Assembly (NCBI GenBank): GCA_015056725.1
Contig: SVFS01000001.1
Location: 62,001-126,000, forward strand
DNA: 64,000 bases
Source: Lachnospiraceae bacterium
GTDB lineage: Bacteria; Bacillota; Clostridia; Lachnospirales; Lachnospiraceae
Direction: 5' to 3'
A model generated the notes under the pieces. It was not told where the DNA came from. It saw only the letters and a program-made list of their open reading frames with translations, and ran no database searches. The translations under genes were made by a program, and so were the position numbers. Shown here piece by piece: positions 42,693-52,356 of this stretch (positions are counted from its first letter, which is position 1; the number at the start of each line of letters is the position of its first letter).

Positions 42693-44978
42693 TTAGTTTT
42701 CTTTCTGCACCCTTTCATAAAACTGATTCGTATGCATATCCAATGTATAAACACCATCAGCAAATCCAAGCTCCGGAATACTGATTTGTTGTATCATTTC
42801 ACCACCCCGTCGGCTTAGTGTCAACGTCTCTCCGTTTTTTAAACTAAAATTGACACATGGCTTACCCAAAGAGTCCCATTCCAAATAATTGTCACAATAA
42901 ACAATCATTGATTCACCCGGCATAAGCTTATACACCGGTAGTGAACAATAATTCCAGATATCGTTATCAGACAAATAATAGTTACTGAGGTATCGCCCTT
43001 TTGTACCTATATTGGTTATTTCTATATAATCGTTATTCCCTTTTGCGGATATACCGGTTATAAGCAGTTCTGCATCCGCACGCTGAGAGCAAACGCATGT
43101 AAGTGAAAGAAAATCATTTTCTATCCAATCGGCATCTATCTCTATCGAGGATGAATATATTTTTTCTCCATTTACCAGCCAATACTCAAACGAATACTGC
43201 GGATGTGGCTGCGCCGATATATGTACCGGTACCTCTTTATAATAGACTCCTTTAAATGAATCTTTATTTATCGTTGCATAGTCAATGGATAATGCAATAT
43301 TATCAGGATTTTCAACCTCTAGCGTATAGGTTGATACTCCCCACAATTCTGAAAGATCCTTTGAGACAAAACCTTCACGATGCTCCAAGAAGTATACTAC
43401 ACGATCAATTTCACGTTGGATATCTTCATCAGAAACAACATCCGGCGAGGGGTAATTATCCACAAAAAAAGTTGTGTTGGCAACTGCATAGGACAGTTCC
43501 GAACTCCTAATCCCATGCATCTCTTCTAAAATCGGAACTACATACTCTTTGGAAAAGTAGTAATTCTGTAAGGACAGGAGATATCGGATATAATACTCTC
43601 TACAATCATCACGTGTCATAAGATTGGCAAAAAATTTATCATACGGTTTTTCCGAATTGATTCTATCGGAAGTAGACATACTTACTCCACGCTCTGTAAA
43701 GCCAAAACAATAATCCAAATCATATAACAAAAACCGATATCTTCCGTCAAAAATACTATTTTCTTCATATTTGCCGTCCGGCGCAATATATCGATATATC
43801 TTAAAATTATTCTTTAGTGAATCCGTATTACAGTTATAGTTATGTATTGCCATATATTGTAAAAAATTTTCAATGTCCACGAAGTCATTCAGCGCATTCC
43901 AATTTTCTTCTTTCGTCAGATCACAGGACGAATAAAAAGCATACTTTTCGTTGTATTCATCAATCAAAAAATGTGTTGTTTCATCATCATCGTTGACTTC
44001 GTAGGGAATGTTATCCATAGTACCTTCCAACACATGTATCGTCCCATCATAATCTCCATATGTATCGCGAAAATACCATTCGTCATAATTTGTAACAAAC
44101 CAATATGGACCATAATATCTATTATTAAAATACACTGCAACGGGACTGGAGCATTGTGCATCGGGGAATCCTGCATCCAGACATATACGCGATGCAAGTT
44201 CACTTCGAATAAAAGCATATCCCTGATCGTTTCCACTGTTTCGCACGATAACCCTCTTCAATTTACTAATCAAAGCGTTATTTTCATCATATTGATTGTC
44301 AAAGAAAACATTTTCAAATTTCTTGATTTCATCATACTCCGAACGGGCATACAAACGAAAAGAGGCCTGATCGCGCCCACGATTGTAAGCGCCATGTATA
44401 CGAAAACCACATTGCTGTGATAATGACAATGTTCCATCCTCTTGAAAAAGAGAAACATGTACTTCACGTTCGGTCTGACTGCCACGTTGATGCTTTTCTG
44501 CACTGGACAGAAGGCCTGTTTCCTCATCAAAAAAAATGTCATCCGGGGCAGACACGCACAATACCGGAATTTCGTATCGCTCTTCAACATAATCTCCCAC
44601 AATAAAACTGCGCGAAAAGACTTCTGACAAAGTTCCATCCTCGAAAGCAACCTGGAACCGTATTGTATATGGGCATTCTATTTCCTCGCACCAGATGTCA
44701 ATTCCATTTTTATATACAAAGGCAGATTCATTGTTATGGGATGGCATGCTGCCATCCATTGTATATATAATTTCCGAAACCGTATCTCCTGATATTTCTA
44801 AAACAAAACCTGTAGAATAAAACCCACTTTCATGAGATACCACAATAGTATTTACATCTTGTTCCGATTCATCTGCTTGCATTCCCGTATTATCTCTACT
44901 GAACATAACCAACAACAAAATAATAAACACCACTATTATTGCAATTCTTTTCTTTTGGTTTCCTAATATTTGTTTCAT
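42693..44978 (-). CDS. CotH-kinase protein with N-terminal chitobiase-like and C-terminal lamin-tail domain
   Basis: 761 residues from ATG 44978 (AGGAAGTG upstream; an ATG at 44999 is possible). Order: signal anchor (about 11-27); chitobiase C-terminal-type domain (about 45-125, with YTMDGSMPS); CotH domain (about 133-540) with CGFRIHGAYNRGRDQASFRL, VYFNNRYYGPYWFVTNYDE and FLLYDLDYCFG, with the acidic DLD at 420-422; an InlB/B-repeat-like stretch (about 550-630, with YSFEYWLVNGEKI); and a C-terminal lamin-tail domain (about 639-745, DYIEITNIGTKGRYLSNYYL). Predicted extracytoplasmic kinase with carbohydrate/surface-binding modules. Divergent from the VTC-domain gene. Confidence 0.88.
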   Translation of the reverse strand: MKQILGNQKKRIAIIVVFIILLLVMFSRDNTGMQADESEQDVNTIVVSHESGFYSTGFVLEISGDTVSEIIYTMDGSMPSHNNESAFVYKNGIDIWCEEIECPYTIRFQVAFEDGTLSEVFSRSFIVGDYVEERYEIPVLCVSAPDDIFFDEETGLLSSAEKHQRGSQTEREVHVSLFQEDGTLSLSQQCGFRIHGAYNRGRDQASFRLYARSEYDEIKKFENVFFDNQYDENNALISKLKRVIVRNSGNDQGYAFIRSELASRICLDAGFPDAQCSSPVAVYFNNRYYGPYWFVTNYDEWYFRDTYGDYDGTIHVLEGTMDNIPYEVNDDDETTHFLIDEYNEKYAFYSSCDLTKEENWNALNDFVDIENFLQYMAIHNYNCNTDSLKNNFKIYRYIAPDGKYEENSIFDGRYRFLLYDLDYCFGFTERGVSMSTSDRINSEKPYDKFFANLMTRDDCREYYIRYLLSLQNYYFSKEYVVPILEEMHGIRSSELSYAVANTTFFVDNYPSPDVVSDEDIQREIDRVVYFLEHREGFVSKDLSELWGVSTYTLEVENPDNIALSIDYATINKDSFKGVYYKEVPVHISAQPHPQYSFEYWLVNGEKIYSSSIEIDADWIENDFLSLTCVCSQRADAELLITGISAKGNNDYIEITNIGTKGRYLSNYYLSDNDIWNYCSLPVYKLMPGESMIVYCDNYLEWDSLGKPCVNFSLKNGETLTLSRRGGEMIQQISIPELGFADGVYTLDMHTNQFYERVQKEN

Positions 44979-45134
44979 TCGATGCACTTCCTGTTTCATT
45001 CCACCGCACAAATCATCCCTACGGTAATAATAAGTATATTATCATACAGCAAAAGGGCGACACAAGTAGAAAGAATAACTGCACAAGAACGCAGAAGTAA
45101 TATTATTTGCAGGGTTATATTTGCAAATCATGTA

Positions 45135-45143
45135 TGATATAAT
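45135..45143 (+). promoter_or_regulatory. extended -10 promoter of the VTC/DUF4956 pair
   Basis: TGATATAAT, a perfect -10 with the TG extension, lies about 23 nt before the ATG. No -35 match is visible, as is common for extended -10 promoters. Confidence 0.5.
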
Positions 45144-45165
45144 CGAGAAATGGGAGAAAAGAAAA

Positions 45166-45882
45166 ATGACAAATAAAACTTATAGACAAGAGCGAAAAAG
45201 CTTACTGACTAAAGCTAAAGCCGTTCTTTTGGAACAGCGGATTGCTGCTGTCCTCCCATTGGATGACCATGCATCGCAAGATGGGACGTATCGCATTCGA
45301 AGTATTTACTTTGACACAGTAGCTAATTCTGCATATCAGGAGAAAAACATGGGGATATCGGATCGTGAAAAAATCCGGCTTCGTTTTTATGGTGTAAATC
45401 CATCCACTGTTAAACTGGAAAAAAAGGAAAAACGTGAGAATCTCATACATAAAGAAGTCATTCTGATAAATCGTGAAACCGCAGAGGCTATGATGAAAGG
45501 TGACTTTACTATGCTATTATATTATGATGCACCATTGGCCAAAGAAGTGTATGCCAAAGCAATGGCGACAGGCCTTGTACCGGTTGTTGTGGTAGACTAC
45601 CTAAGAAAAGCATATGTATATCCTACTGCATCAGTTCGGATTACGTTTGATTATGAATTATCTGCCGAAATCACTTCTGAAAATATGTGGACCCCAAACG
45701 AATGCTATGACGTAATAGGCAACAATGTGATTTTGGAAGTCAAGTTCAACAAATACCTTCCAACACATATTAAGGAATTAGTGTCCAGTGTACCCGGTGC
45801 CAAAATTGCATTATCAAAATATGTTATGTGCAGAGATTCACTAAGAGAGAAACACGGATATCTTGTAGGAGGCAAAGTATGA
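45166..45882 (+). CDS. VTC-domain protein, polyphosphate-polymerase-like
   Basis: 238 residues from ATG 45166; a TTG at 45121 is also in frame. The fold is that of the triphosphate-tunnel (CYTH-like) VTC domain, which makes polyphosphate from ATP in yeast. The charged tunnel residues are all visible: YRQERK (E9, K11), REKIRLRFYG (K69, R71, R73), KLEKKEK (E85, K87), ILEVKFNKYLP (E191, K193) and LSKYVMCRD (217-225). IRSIYFD matches the family SxYFD. There is no signal peptide, so it is probably cytoplasmic. Its stop overlaps the next start (ATGA), so the two proteins are likely made together. Confidence 0.88.
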   Translation: MTNKTYRQERKSLLTKAKAVLLEQRIAAVLPLDDHASQDGTYRIRSIYFDTVANSAYQEKNMGISDREKIRLRFYGVNPSTVKLEKKEKRENLIHKEVILINRETAEAMMKGDFTMLLYYDAPLAKEVYAKAMATGLVPVVVVDYLRKAYVYPTASVRITFDYELSAEITSENMWTPNECYDVIGNNVILEVKFNKYLPTHIKELVSSVPGAKIALSKYVMCRDSLREKHGYLVGGKV

Positions 45883-46535
45883 ATTCAATAAAACAATTAT
45901 TGCAAGAAAATATGGAACAATTAGGAATGATTGAATCTTTATCATTTACAACAGTTGCTTTTTCCATGTTGGTATCGCTTATTTGTGCGATTATGATTTA
46001 TATTGTATATCGGCATTTTTATAAAGGTGTTTCCTTTTCCGAAAACACCGGCATGTTGATTATCATGCTTAGTCTGGTTACAACATTCATTATTTTGTGT
46101 ATTTCATCCAATCTTGTATTGTCACTTGGTATGGTTGGTGCACTTTCCATCGTTCGTTTCCGTGCTGCAGTAAAAGAGCCTTTAGACGTTGGATTCTTGT
46201 TTTTAGCAATTGCTGCAGGTATTACCTCTGGTGCACGGCTATACGAAGTAGCATTAGGAGGAACCATCATCATCTGCCTGATATTTGCTATTGGATTTTT
46301 CTTAATAACCGGACGCCGTTCTTATTTGTTGGTAATTCGTTATAACGGCGAAGCAGAAGATGAAATTGACGAATGCTTAGATGGTGAAAAGAAAAAATTC
46401 CGTTCAAAGATAAAGAACGGAAATATTACAGAGCTTACATATGCAATCAGTTGTGACGAAGAACTTGTAGATGAGTTAAACAACATAGAAGGCGTAGAAA
46501 ACGTTGTATTAGTTCAGTACACGCAGGAAGCATAG
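45879..46535 (+). CDS. DUF4956 membrane protein
   Basis: 218 residues from ATG 45879, translationally coupled to the VTC gene. Four membrane segments lie between about residues 22 and 147, with the conserved LGMVGALSIVRFRAAVKEP and DVGFLFLAIAAGITSGA between helices. A cytoplasmic C-terminal domain of about 70 acidic and basic residues follows. DUF4956 commonly sits next to VTC-domain and CotH genes in bacteria. It may be the membrane partner or channel for the VTC enzyme, but no function is established. Confidence 0.88.
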   Translation: MNSIKQLLQENMEQLGMIESLSFTTVAFSMLVSLICAIMIYIVYRHFYKGVSFSENTGMLIIMLSLVTTFIILCISSNLVLSLGMVGALSIVRFRAAVKEPLDVGFLFLAIAAGITSGARLYEVALGGTIIICLIFAIGFFLITGRRSYLLVIRYNGEAEDEIDECLDGEKKKFRSKIKNGNITELTYAISCDEELVDELNNIEGVENVVLVQYTQEA

Positions 46536-46575
46536 ACGTATATATACTATGTACTTTACCTTTTAATATTTTCAT

Positions 46576-46630
46576 AAAACCGGCTTAATTATGTTGTCTG
46601 AATCAACAATACAATTAAGCCGGTTTTTAT
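46576..46630. terminator. bidirectional terminator between DUF4956 and CotH genes
   Basis: AAAACCGGCTTAATT pairs with AATTAAGCCGGTTTT, a 15-bp stem with a 22-nt loop that itself can fold (TTG...CAA). T run after it on the plus strand. The remaining 117 bp to the CotH stop hold nothing I recognise. Confidence 0.85.
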
Positions 46631-46747
46631 ACTCTGGATAGCACACTCATTTCCTTTTCATTCTTTCTTCATCACAATATCTGAAAAAATGAATAATTAC
46701 AATTCCCACTATACTCAGAAATTCCCGTATATCTTTTATCACTCCGC

Positions 46748-49213
46748 TTATTGCGCTTGTACTTTTTGATATACTGCTCTTATTTCAACTCCGTCGTAAT
46801 CAAGTGGCACCTCTATCCTGGTTTTCGTTGACTCAACATCGCCTTCCCAACCCACAAAAGCATATCCATCTTTTGCTGTTGCATTCAATACGATTGGGTA
46901 ATCTGTAAAATAATATCCTTGCCAGCTTCCATTATCAAATTCGGCATTCAAAGTGTTTATTTCAACATTTCCGGCTTCAGGCAAATTTGTCTGTAAGCTT
47001 ATATCGGCTACTTCCCCTTGCAAATCCAAATCGGTTTTCATATATGAAAACATATACTCTTTTCTTTGAAAAAAGAAATTTCGGATACTGTTTATACCAG
47101 CTTCAAACGTATCTTCTCCTTTATTCTCTCCATAAAACCTATCCAAATTAAGGAGCATTGCTTCTTTCCGTTTTTGTTCATAATTATCAATAAGCGGAAG
47201 TACTTTTTCATCTTTAAAGTATCCATTATATAAGTCCATCATCGTTATGACAAACTGCTTTTTCACTTCCGGAATTTGCATCAACGCATGAAACATTTCA
47301 TTATGAAAATCCACTTCTGCAATGGTATCAAATTCTACCAAGTACTCTTCCAGCTCTCCCTCTTCTGTATTAACGTCAAAAAGCATCCATCGCCATCTGC
47401 CGTCTTCATATGCACTATCACCTATCGTTCTGCTTTTCCATAAAGCAAAATTTGTATGCGGCCAGTCCCGCTTACGAGAAATGTAAATCTGTGTACAATA
47501 ATAGTCCAAATAGCTTTGGATATCCATTTTCCTGCATAACTCCTGATAATTATCCTGTATTGAAAAATCCGTATGAATTACATACTCTTCAAACGCATGA
47601 TAATCCTCCAAGTCTTCTGCTGTTCCCTCTTTTACATCTCCATTCTTTATTATTATTACATTATCTTCATCTACACCATAATATGTATGAATATAGGACT
47701 CATCATAATTTTGGGCAATATAATACATTCCCCAATATTCTCCATTTAGAAATACTGCGCAGGGAATCATCTTGGGATTTGAAAACGCTCTATCCGGAAT
47801 CAATTCAGACATAAGGTAATCCTTTATCTTTGTATCCGTATCATTCCCTCCATTTGTTAATTGAAGCGTTTCCAAAGCATCTTCTTCATCAAAAAAGGTA
47901 TGTGTAATATATTTATTTCCATCCATCTCCTCTCTTGCATGAAGACGAAAACCTTTTTGTGCATAAGCCCTGCTACTAAGTCCTCTGACAGCAATTCCCA
48001 AGCTCTGACGCCATACAAGCTCTCTTTCTACATCAAAAAACTCAATCTGTGCCGGTCGTTCCCATGTTGGCCCGGTTTGATTATAATTAGTGTACCAAAA
48101 TTCCCATGGCTGGTCATTCGGACCTGTTCGTTCCCAAAAGTCACCTGTTATATAAATACCTGTATCATGATCAAATAAATTTTCCGGTGCTGTTACCAGC
48201 GAAACCACCGCTAAATCATCATAGCCTTTTTTCTGCTGATAATCCATAAAATAACTTTTGGTAACAACTTTGCTTGCACTTCCTGAATGACGATTAATCA
48301 CCGCTGCTCGAATCACTACTGCTTTGTCCAGTGTATCTTCCGGAATTGTATATCCCGGTACTATTTGTTCCGCCTGTTTTATCACTTCTTCAAGATATCC
48401 GACGGATGTATCTGTTCTATTTGCATATATATTTTTTCTTTCAGATAATTTCTGAAGTGATATCGGCTCCGTATATTCCATTCCGTTATCTGAAGTTGGT
48501 AAGCTCCCATCTGTTGTATATACTATTTTAACATCTGCACCTATTTTTCCTTCCAAATCCGGAAGTTTTTCATCTTCACAATCTGCAAAAGATAGTTCTA
48601 AATATTTTTCATCCTGATAAAAACCACTTTCCAAAGAAAAGATTGGTTCTTTAAGAGATGCTTGATAATAACTATTCTTATTATCTATTCCAGGTGTAGA
48701 TTCCCCCATATCCCAATAAGAACTTCCATCTGCTTTTCTAAAGTAAGAAATATTATCTTCTAATTGCGGAAGCTTTACAGAATCTATTACCACACCACTG
48801 GTATTCAATAAATATATTGTTTCCTCTCCGTCTTCCATTAAAACAGGGATATGTATGCCTCCCTCCTTGTAAGGCATTCCGGTAGTTGTCAAAAGCAAAT
48901 ACCCCTTAGGCGCAATGGATAATCCTTTCAAATATGCTCTGGTATCCTTATTCTGTTTATCATTTGTAATATAATAATCTTCCAGAGAAAGGATTTCTTC
49001 TGTCGGATTATATAATTCTATATATCCACAATTTGCCCCTGTTAACTTATAGTAAGAAAAAGATTTTTCACACACCTCATTAATACACAAATTTTTTTCA
49101 AAATGTTCTTTCTTTTCCCATTTTATTGCAAGTGTTACCATAACACACGAAAAGAACAGAACGTATATCAATGGGATTATCTTTTTTAAAATATACCCTT
49201 TGTTCATTTGCAT
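46748..49213 (-). CDS. CotH-kinase protein with N-terminal lamin-tail and chitobiase-like domains
   Basis: 821 residues. Order: membrane anchor (about 11-30); lamin-tail domain (about 43-180, GYIELYNPTEEILSLEDYYI and the STPGIDN end); chitobiase C-terminal-type domain (about 190-330, IVYTTDGSLPTSDNG); CotH domain (about 335-730) with LGIAVRGLSSRAYAQKGFRL, VFLNGEYWGMYYIAQNYDE and RWRWMLFDVNTEEGEL; and a C-terminal bacterial repeat (about 745-818, GYAFVGWEGD) typical of surface proteins. The acidic site reads DVN (613-615) in place of DLD, so metal binding may be altered. No strong ribosome site is seen. Predicted on the outer face of the membrane. Confidence 0.88.
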   Translation of the reverse strand: MQMNKGYILKKIIPLIYVLFFSCVMVTLAIKWEKKEHFEKNLCINEVCEKSFSYYKLTGANCGYIELYNPTEEILSLEDYYITNDKQNKDTRAYLKGLSIAPKGYLLLTTTGMPYKEGGIHIPVLMEDGEETIYLLNTSGVVIDSVKLPQLEDNISYFRKADGSSYWDMGESTPGIDNKNSYYQASLKEPIFSLESGFYQDEKYLELSFADCEDEKLPDLEGKIGADVKIVYTTDGSLPTSDNGMEYTEPISLQKLSERKNIYANRTDTSVGYLEEVIKQAEQIVPGYTIPEDTLDKAVVIRAAVINRHSGSASKVVTKSYFMDYQQKKGYDDLAVVSLVTAPENLFDHDTGIYITGDFWERTGPNDQPWEFWYTNYNQTGPTWERPAQIEFFDVERELVWRQSLGIAVRGLSSRAYAQKGFRLHAREEMDGNKYITHTFFDEEDALETLQLTNGGNDTDTKIKDYLMSELIPDRAFSNPKMIPCAVFLNGEYWGMYYIAQNYDESYIHTYYGVDEDNVIIIKNGDVKEGTAEDLEDYHAFEEYVIHTDFSIQDNYQELCRKMDIQSYLDYYCTQIYISRKRDWPHTNFALWKSRTIGDSAYEDGRWRWMLFDVNTEEGELEEYLVEFDTIAEVDFHNEMFHALMQIPEVKKQFVITMMDLYNGYFKDEKVLPLIDNYEQKRKEAMLLNLDRFYGENKGEDTFEAGINSIRNFFFQRKEYMFSYMKTDLDLQGEVADISLQTNLPEAGNVEINTLNAEFDNGSWQGYYFTDYPIVLNATAKDGYAFVGWEGDVESTKTRIEVPLDYDGVEIRAVYQKVQAQ

Positions 49214-49391
49214 TTCTCAACAACTTTCACATTTTTATAAAATTCATTGTATCACACTTTAAAAATCTTTTATATGTATTCTTTTGGGCAATCATCTTCT
49301 TTTCACGCCCATTCTTAAAATCAACTTGATTAAAGCTTCATTTAGATGCAAAATGTAATAAATAACTTTATCAATAATAATGGAGTTCCTT

Positions 49392-51125
49392 ATGAAAAAG
49401 AAATATTTGATGTTTCTCTCGATACTTCCGGCATTTCTTTGGATAGTGCTTATCTATTATAAAACCGGTATTTTATTTGAAACAAATGACGATCGCTATA
49501 TTTCAGAAATACTCTCGGGTGCTCTTACCGGCACTCCAACGGCACATACGACATATGTAAACTATTTACTTTGCCTTCCGCTTATGTTTCTATATCGCAT
49601 CACCGCAAACATTGCCTGGTATGGCATTTTGCTGATTGTTGCCCAAGTTCTCTGCTATAGCATACTAATCTACGCCTTCTATACAAAGTGGAAGCTTTAT
49701 TCTCTTTTGTTTTTTCCTGGAGTACTATGCTCCGGTTTATATATAACAGGATTTTTACAGTACACTTCTACTGCCGCTTTACTGGCAGTAACAGGTTATG
49801 TTGCTTTACTTATGTTTTCTGATTCAAAAACAAAATACAGCATCTTTTTCCTTTGTGAACTATTCGCCTTTCTCCTTCGTTACCAAGCGATGCTAATGAT
49901 TCAGCCGCTTGGCCTGCTAACCTTTTATGGATTATTATTAACAAAAGATGTATCGGATTCAAAAGACACAAAGATGTCTATCCGTTCCTTTTTCAAAAAT
50001 AATTTACACCCTACATTATTTCCGGCAGTACTCTTGTTTTTTACTATGCTTATCGGACTTTTGGGTAATCAGTTAGGGTATCACTCTTCCGATTGGAAAG
50101 AATATATCCGTTTCAATGATGCACGTACTGAACTACTTGATTACTACGGTACTCCGGATTATTCTTCTGCAAAAAGCGTTTTAGATAACTATAATGTATC
50201 TGAGGCAGAATATCTTTCTTTTTGCAACCTCACTATTTTAGAGGGAAATATATCCGCTGATTGCTTACAGGAATTAGCAGCTTTATCAAAAGAACAATAT
50301 TATAGCATACACAATCCATCTATTACAGATAGTATTACTTCCTCCATTACCAATTACCTATCCGATGGACATTGGCTTATAAACAGGATTCCTATCATTC
50401 TGTGGATTGGTTCTATTATTGCTCTCATTGTCCTTCATAAATTTACCTATATCATTCCTCTTATCGGACTATTTTTAGGAAGAACGATTACTTGGTCATA
50501 CCTTCTTTATCGTGGTCGTATCCCCTCTCGTGTTAGTATTCCGATATATATTTGTGAAATCATTTTTCTGATTGTAATCTTTAGCAAGATTTTGCCAAAC
50601 ACATCTGCTTTCAGAAAACCGAGTCCACAATTTGCTATAGCTACGCTTACACTTGGACTACTATTTATGGCGATTGCATCTAAATCGTGTTTGATGCAAT
50701 ACTCCTATGTAAAGCAAACCAATCAAACACAAACTACTTTTGATCAAGGTTTTGAGGAATTGCAGGATTATTGTTTATCACATCCTGACAATATTTATCT
50801 TATTGAAGCACAGGCACTGGGATACTATAAAGGCAATGCCTTATCTCCGGCTATGTACCAGCCCCGTAACAGTTTAGCCAGCGGCTGCTGGTACTCTCAA
50901 AGTCCACATATGGTAAACGCTGTCAGCTCTTATATTGGCAACACTAAAGCTACCGAAACCGCATCTGGCAATACATCTTTATACTTTATTGCTGCAGACG
51001 GCGAAGAGGAGCGTATCACTCCTATCTTAACGTATCTATCTGAATATACCGGTCATTCATATATAGTATCTGACCAGTTTACTGTTTCACATGGCGGAAC
51101 ATATCTGGTATATTGCTATCGGTAA
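49392..51125 (+). CDS. GT-C-like membrane protein, paralog of 40862-42619
   Basis: 577 residues from ATG 49392, chosen because GGAG lies 7 nt upstream (an ATG at 49380 is in frame). About 11 membrane segments. The first loop has FETNDDRYISEILSGALTGT, nearly the same as in the paralog, and the C-terminal region has YQPRNSLASGCWYSQSP. Overall likeness to the 40862 protein is clear but moderate. It faces the secreted-repeat protein gene convergently. Putative extracytoplasmic glycosyltransferase; function inferred. Confidence 0.65.
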   Translation: MKKKYLMFLSILPAFLWIVLIYYKTGILFETNDDRYISEILSGALTGTPTAHTTYVNYLLCLPLMFLYRITANIAWYGILLIVAQVLCYSILIYAFYTKWKLYSLLFFPGVLCSGLYITGFLQYTSTAALLAVTGYVALLMFSDSKTKYSIFFLCELFAFLLRYQAMLMIQPLGLLTFYGLLLTKDVSDSKDTKMSIRSFFKNNLHPTLFPAVLLFFTMLIGLLGNQLGYHSSDWKEYIRFNDARTELLDYYGTPDYSSAKSVLDNYNVSEAEYLSFCNLTILEGNISADCLQELAALSKEQYYSIHNPSITDSITSSITNYLSDGHWLINRIPIILWIGSIIALIVLHKFTYIIPLIGLFLGRTITWSYLLYRGRIPSRVSIPIYICEIIFLIVIFSKILPNTSAFRKPSPQFAIATLTLGLLFMAIASKSCLMQYSYVKQTNQTQTTFDQGFEELQDYCLSHPDNIYLIEAQALGYYKGNALSPAMYQPRNSLASGCWYSQSPHMVNAVSSYIGNTKATETASGNTSLYFIAADGEEERITPILTYLSEYTGHSYIVSDQFTVSHGGTYLVYCYR

Positions 51126-51134
51126 AACGTATAT

Positions 51135-51169
51135 AAAAAACAGCTACTCAGACTGAGTAGCTGTTTTTC
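51135..51169. terminator. bidirectional terminator after the second GT-C-like gene
   Basis: AAAAACAGCTACTCA pairs with TGAGTAGCTGTTTTT, a near-perfect 15-bp stem with a minimal loop and T run. It lies between convergent genes. Confidence 0.88.
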
Positions 51170-51192
51170 ATTTCATATTTTATAACTATTCT

Positions 51193-52290
51193 TTAGTATA
51201 CTAATGGTAATGCATCAAATGCACCATCTTTTCCTGCAATAATTGCAAATGCTCTAAAGTCATCAGTATCAATTGTAATTGTATGTGCATCAATGTCTAA
51301 GTCTCTTAAAATTGTTGCACTACCATTTTCATTTACAACAGCTACCGCATAATCTGCGTATGCTGGGAAAGTATATGGCACTGTCATTGTGATACGAATC
51401 TTCTGAGCTGTCTGCTCCACGTTTGTACCATCACGTTTCAACATGTCTACCTGATAATATGTTACCTTCTTTGCCTCTACCTGTGCAATTGCCAAATCCA
51501 TTGCTGCTCTTGCTAATTTACCAGGTCTTGCATCCTTAATAACAAGCTTTGGTTTGCTATCTCCTACAGCACCTTTTACAGTAGCTGCATCTGTAATTGT
51601 TGCGATGTCATATAAGCTTGAACATAATGAGCTTGTACTGATTGTACTTGGAATCTTTTTGCAATAAGCCGGTTTTGGCAAGGTTGCCAAAGCAACCGGG
51701 CTTGCAACTCTATATGCATTAAAAGTACCCTGTGGCGCTGAGATAATTGCAAAGGTATCAAAATAACTTGCATCAACGGTAACAGATGACGGATTCGCAT
51801 CAATATCACCTAATATTTCCATAGAACCATCTTCTTTTAAGCTAAGAATCGCATAATCTTTCGTTGTATCCCAACCATCTGCAAATTCAAGTGCTACTCT
51901 AATTGGACTGTAAGTAGAAGTAATATCTCTACACCAACTGTTTAAATACGCCTCTAAATCAGCGTCAACAACTCGCACAACACTTCCGCCAAAAGATTTC
52001 GCTATGCTATCAAATGCTGCAAGAGCCGCTGGACCACAAATAGGCTCATCAATTGTCAGTCTTACACCAATATTTTTAGATAACTGCTCCCATGTAAGAC
52101 CTGCATAGAGTCGTGTCGTCGTTTCCGGTGTAGAAATGCTAACACGTGCAAAATGTTCTCTATCACTGTTTACTGAGTACACTTTACCTTCGTTCAAAGG
52201 TCTTGCTTCTGCTTTCATCTGATTAGCTGGTGCAATAAAAACTGTAAGTGCCATCACGATGGCAAGACTTGTTGCTATTAATTTTTTCAT
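51193..52290 (-). CDS. secreted protein with an internal repeat, function unknown
   Basis: 365 residues from ATG 52290 (GGAGGG upstream). A signal peptide (about residues 1-28, cleavage probably near the KAEA stretch) leads to a mature protein without membrane segments. Residues about 130-194 and 298-362 are related: each contains a DYA(I/V) strand, a NG/DGS turn, an I-L-x-D-(I/L)-D stretch and F-x-(T/A)-FAII followed by G-x-FxA. This looks like an internal duplication of a beta-rich domain. I do not recognise the family. A near-consensus promoter lies upstream, so it may be abundantly made. Confidence 0.82.
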   Translation of the reverse strand: MKKLIATSLAIVMALTVFIAPANQMKAEARPLNEGKVYSVNSDREHFARVSISTPETTTRLYAGLTWEQLSKNIGVRLTIDEPICGPAALAAFDSIAKSFGGSVVRVVDADLEAYLNSWCRDITSTYSPIRVALEFADGWDTTKDYAILSLKEDGSMEILGDIDANPSSVTVDASYFDTFAIISAPQGTFNAYRVASPVALATLPKPAYCKKIPSTISTSSLCSSLYDIATITDAATVKGAVGDSKPKLVIKDARPGKLARAAMDLAIAQVEAKKVTYYQVDMLKRDGTNVEQTAQKIRITMTVPYTFPAYADYAVAVVNENGSATILRDLDIDAHTITIDTDDFRAFAIIAGKDGAFDALPLVY

Positions 52291-52356
52291 TGTGCAACCC
52301 TCCGTTTTGTTTATCAAATTCCTTAATTCATATATGTAAATACAGATTTACATAAT

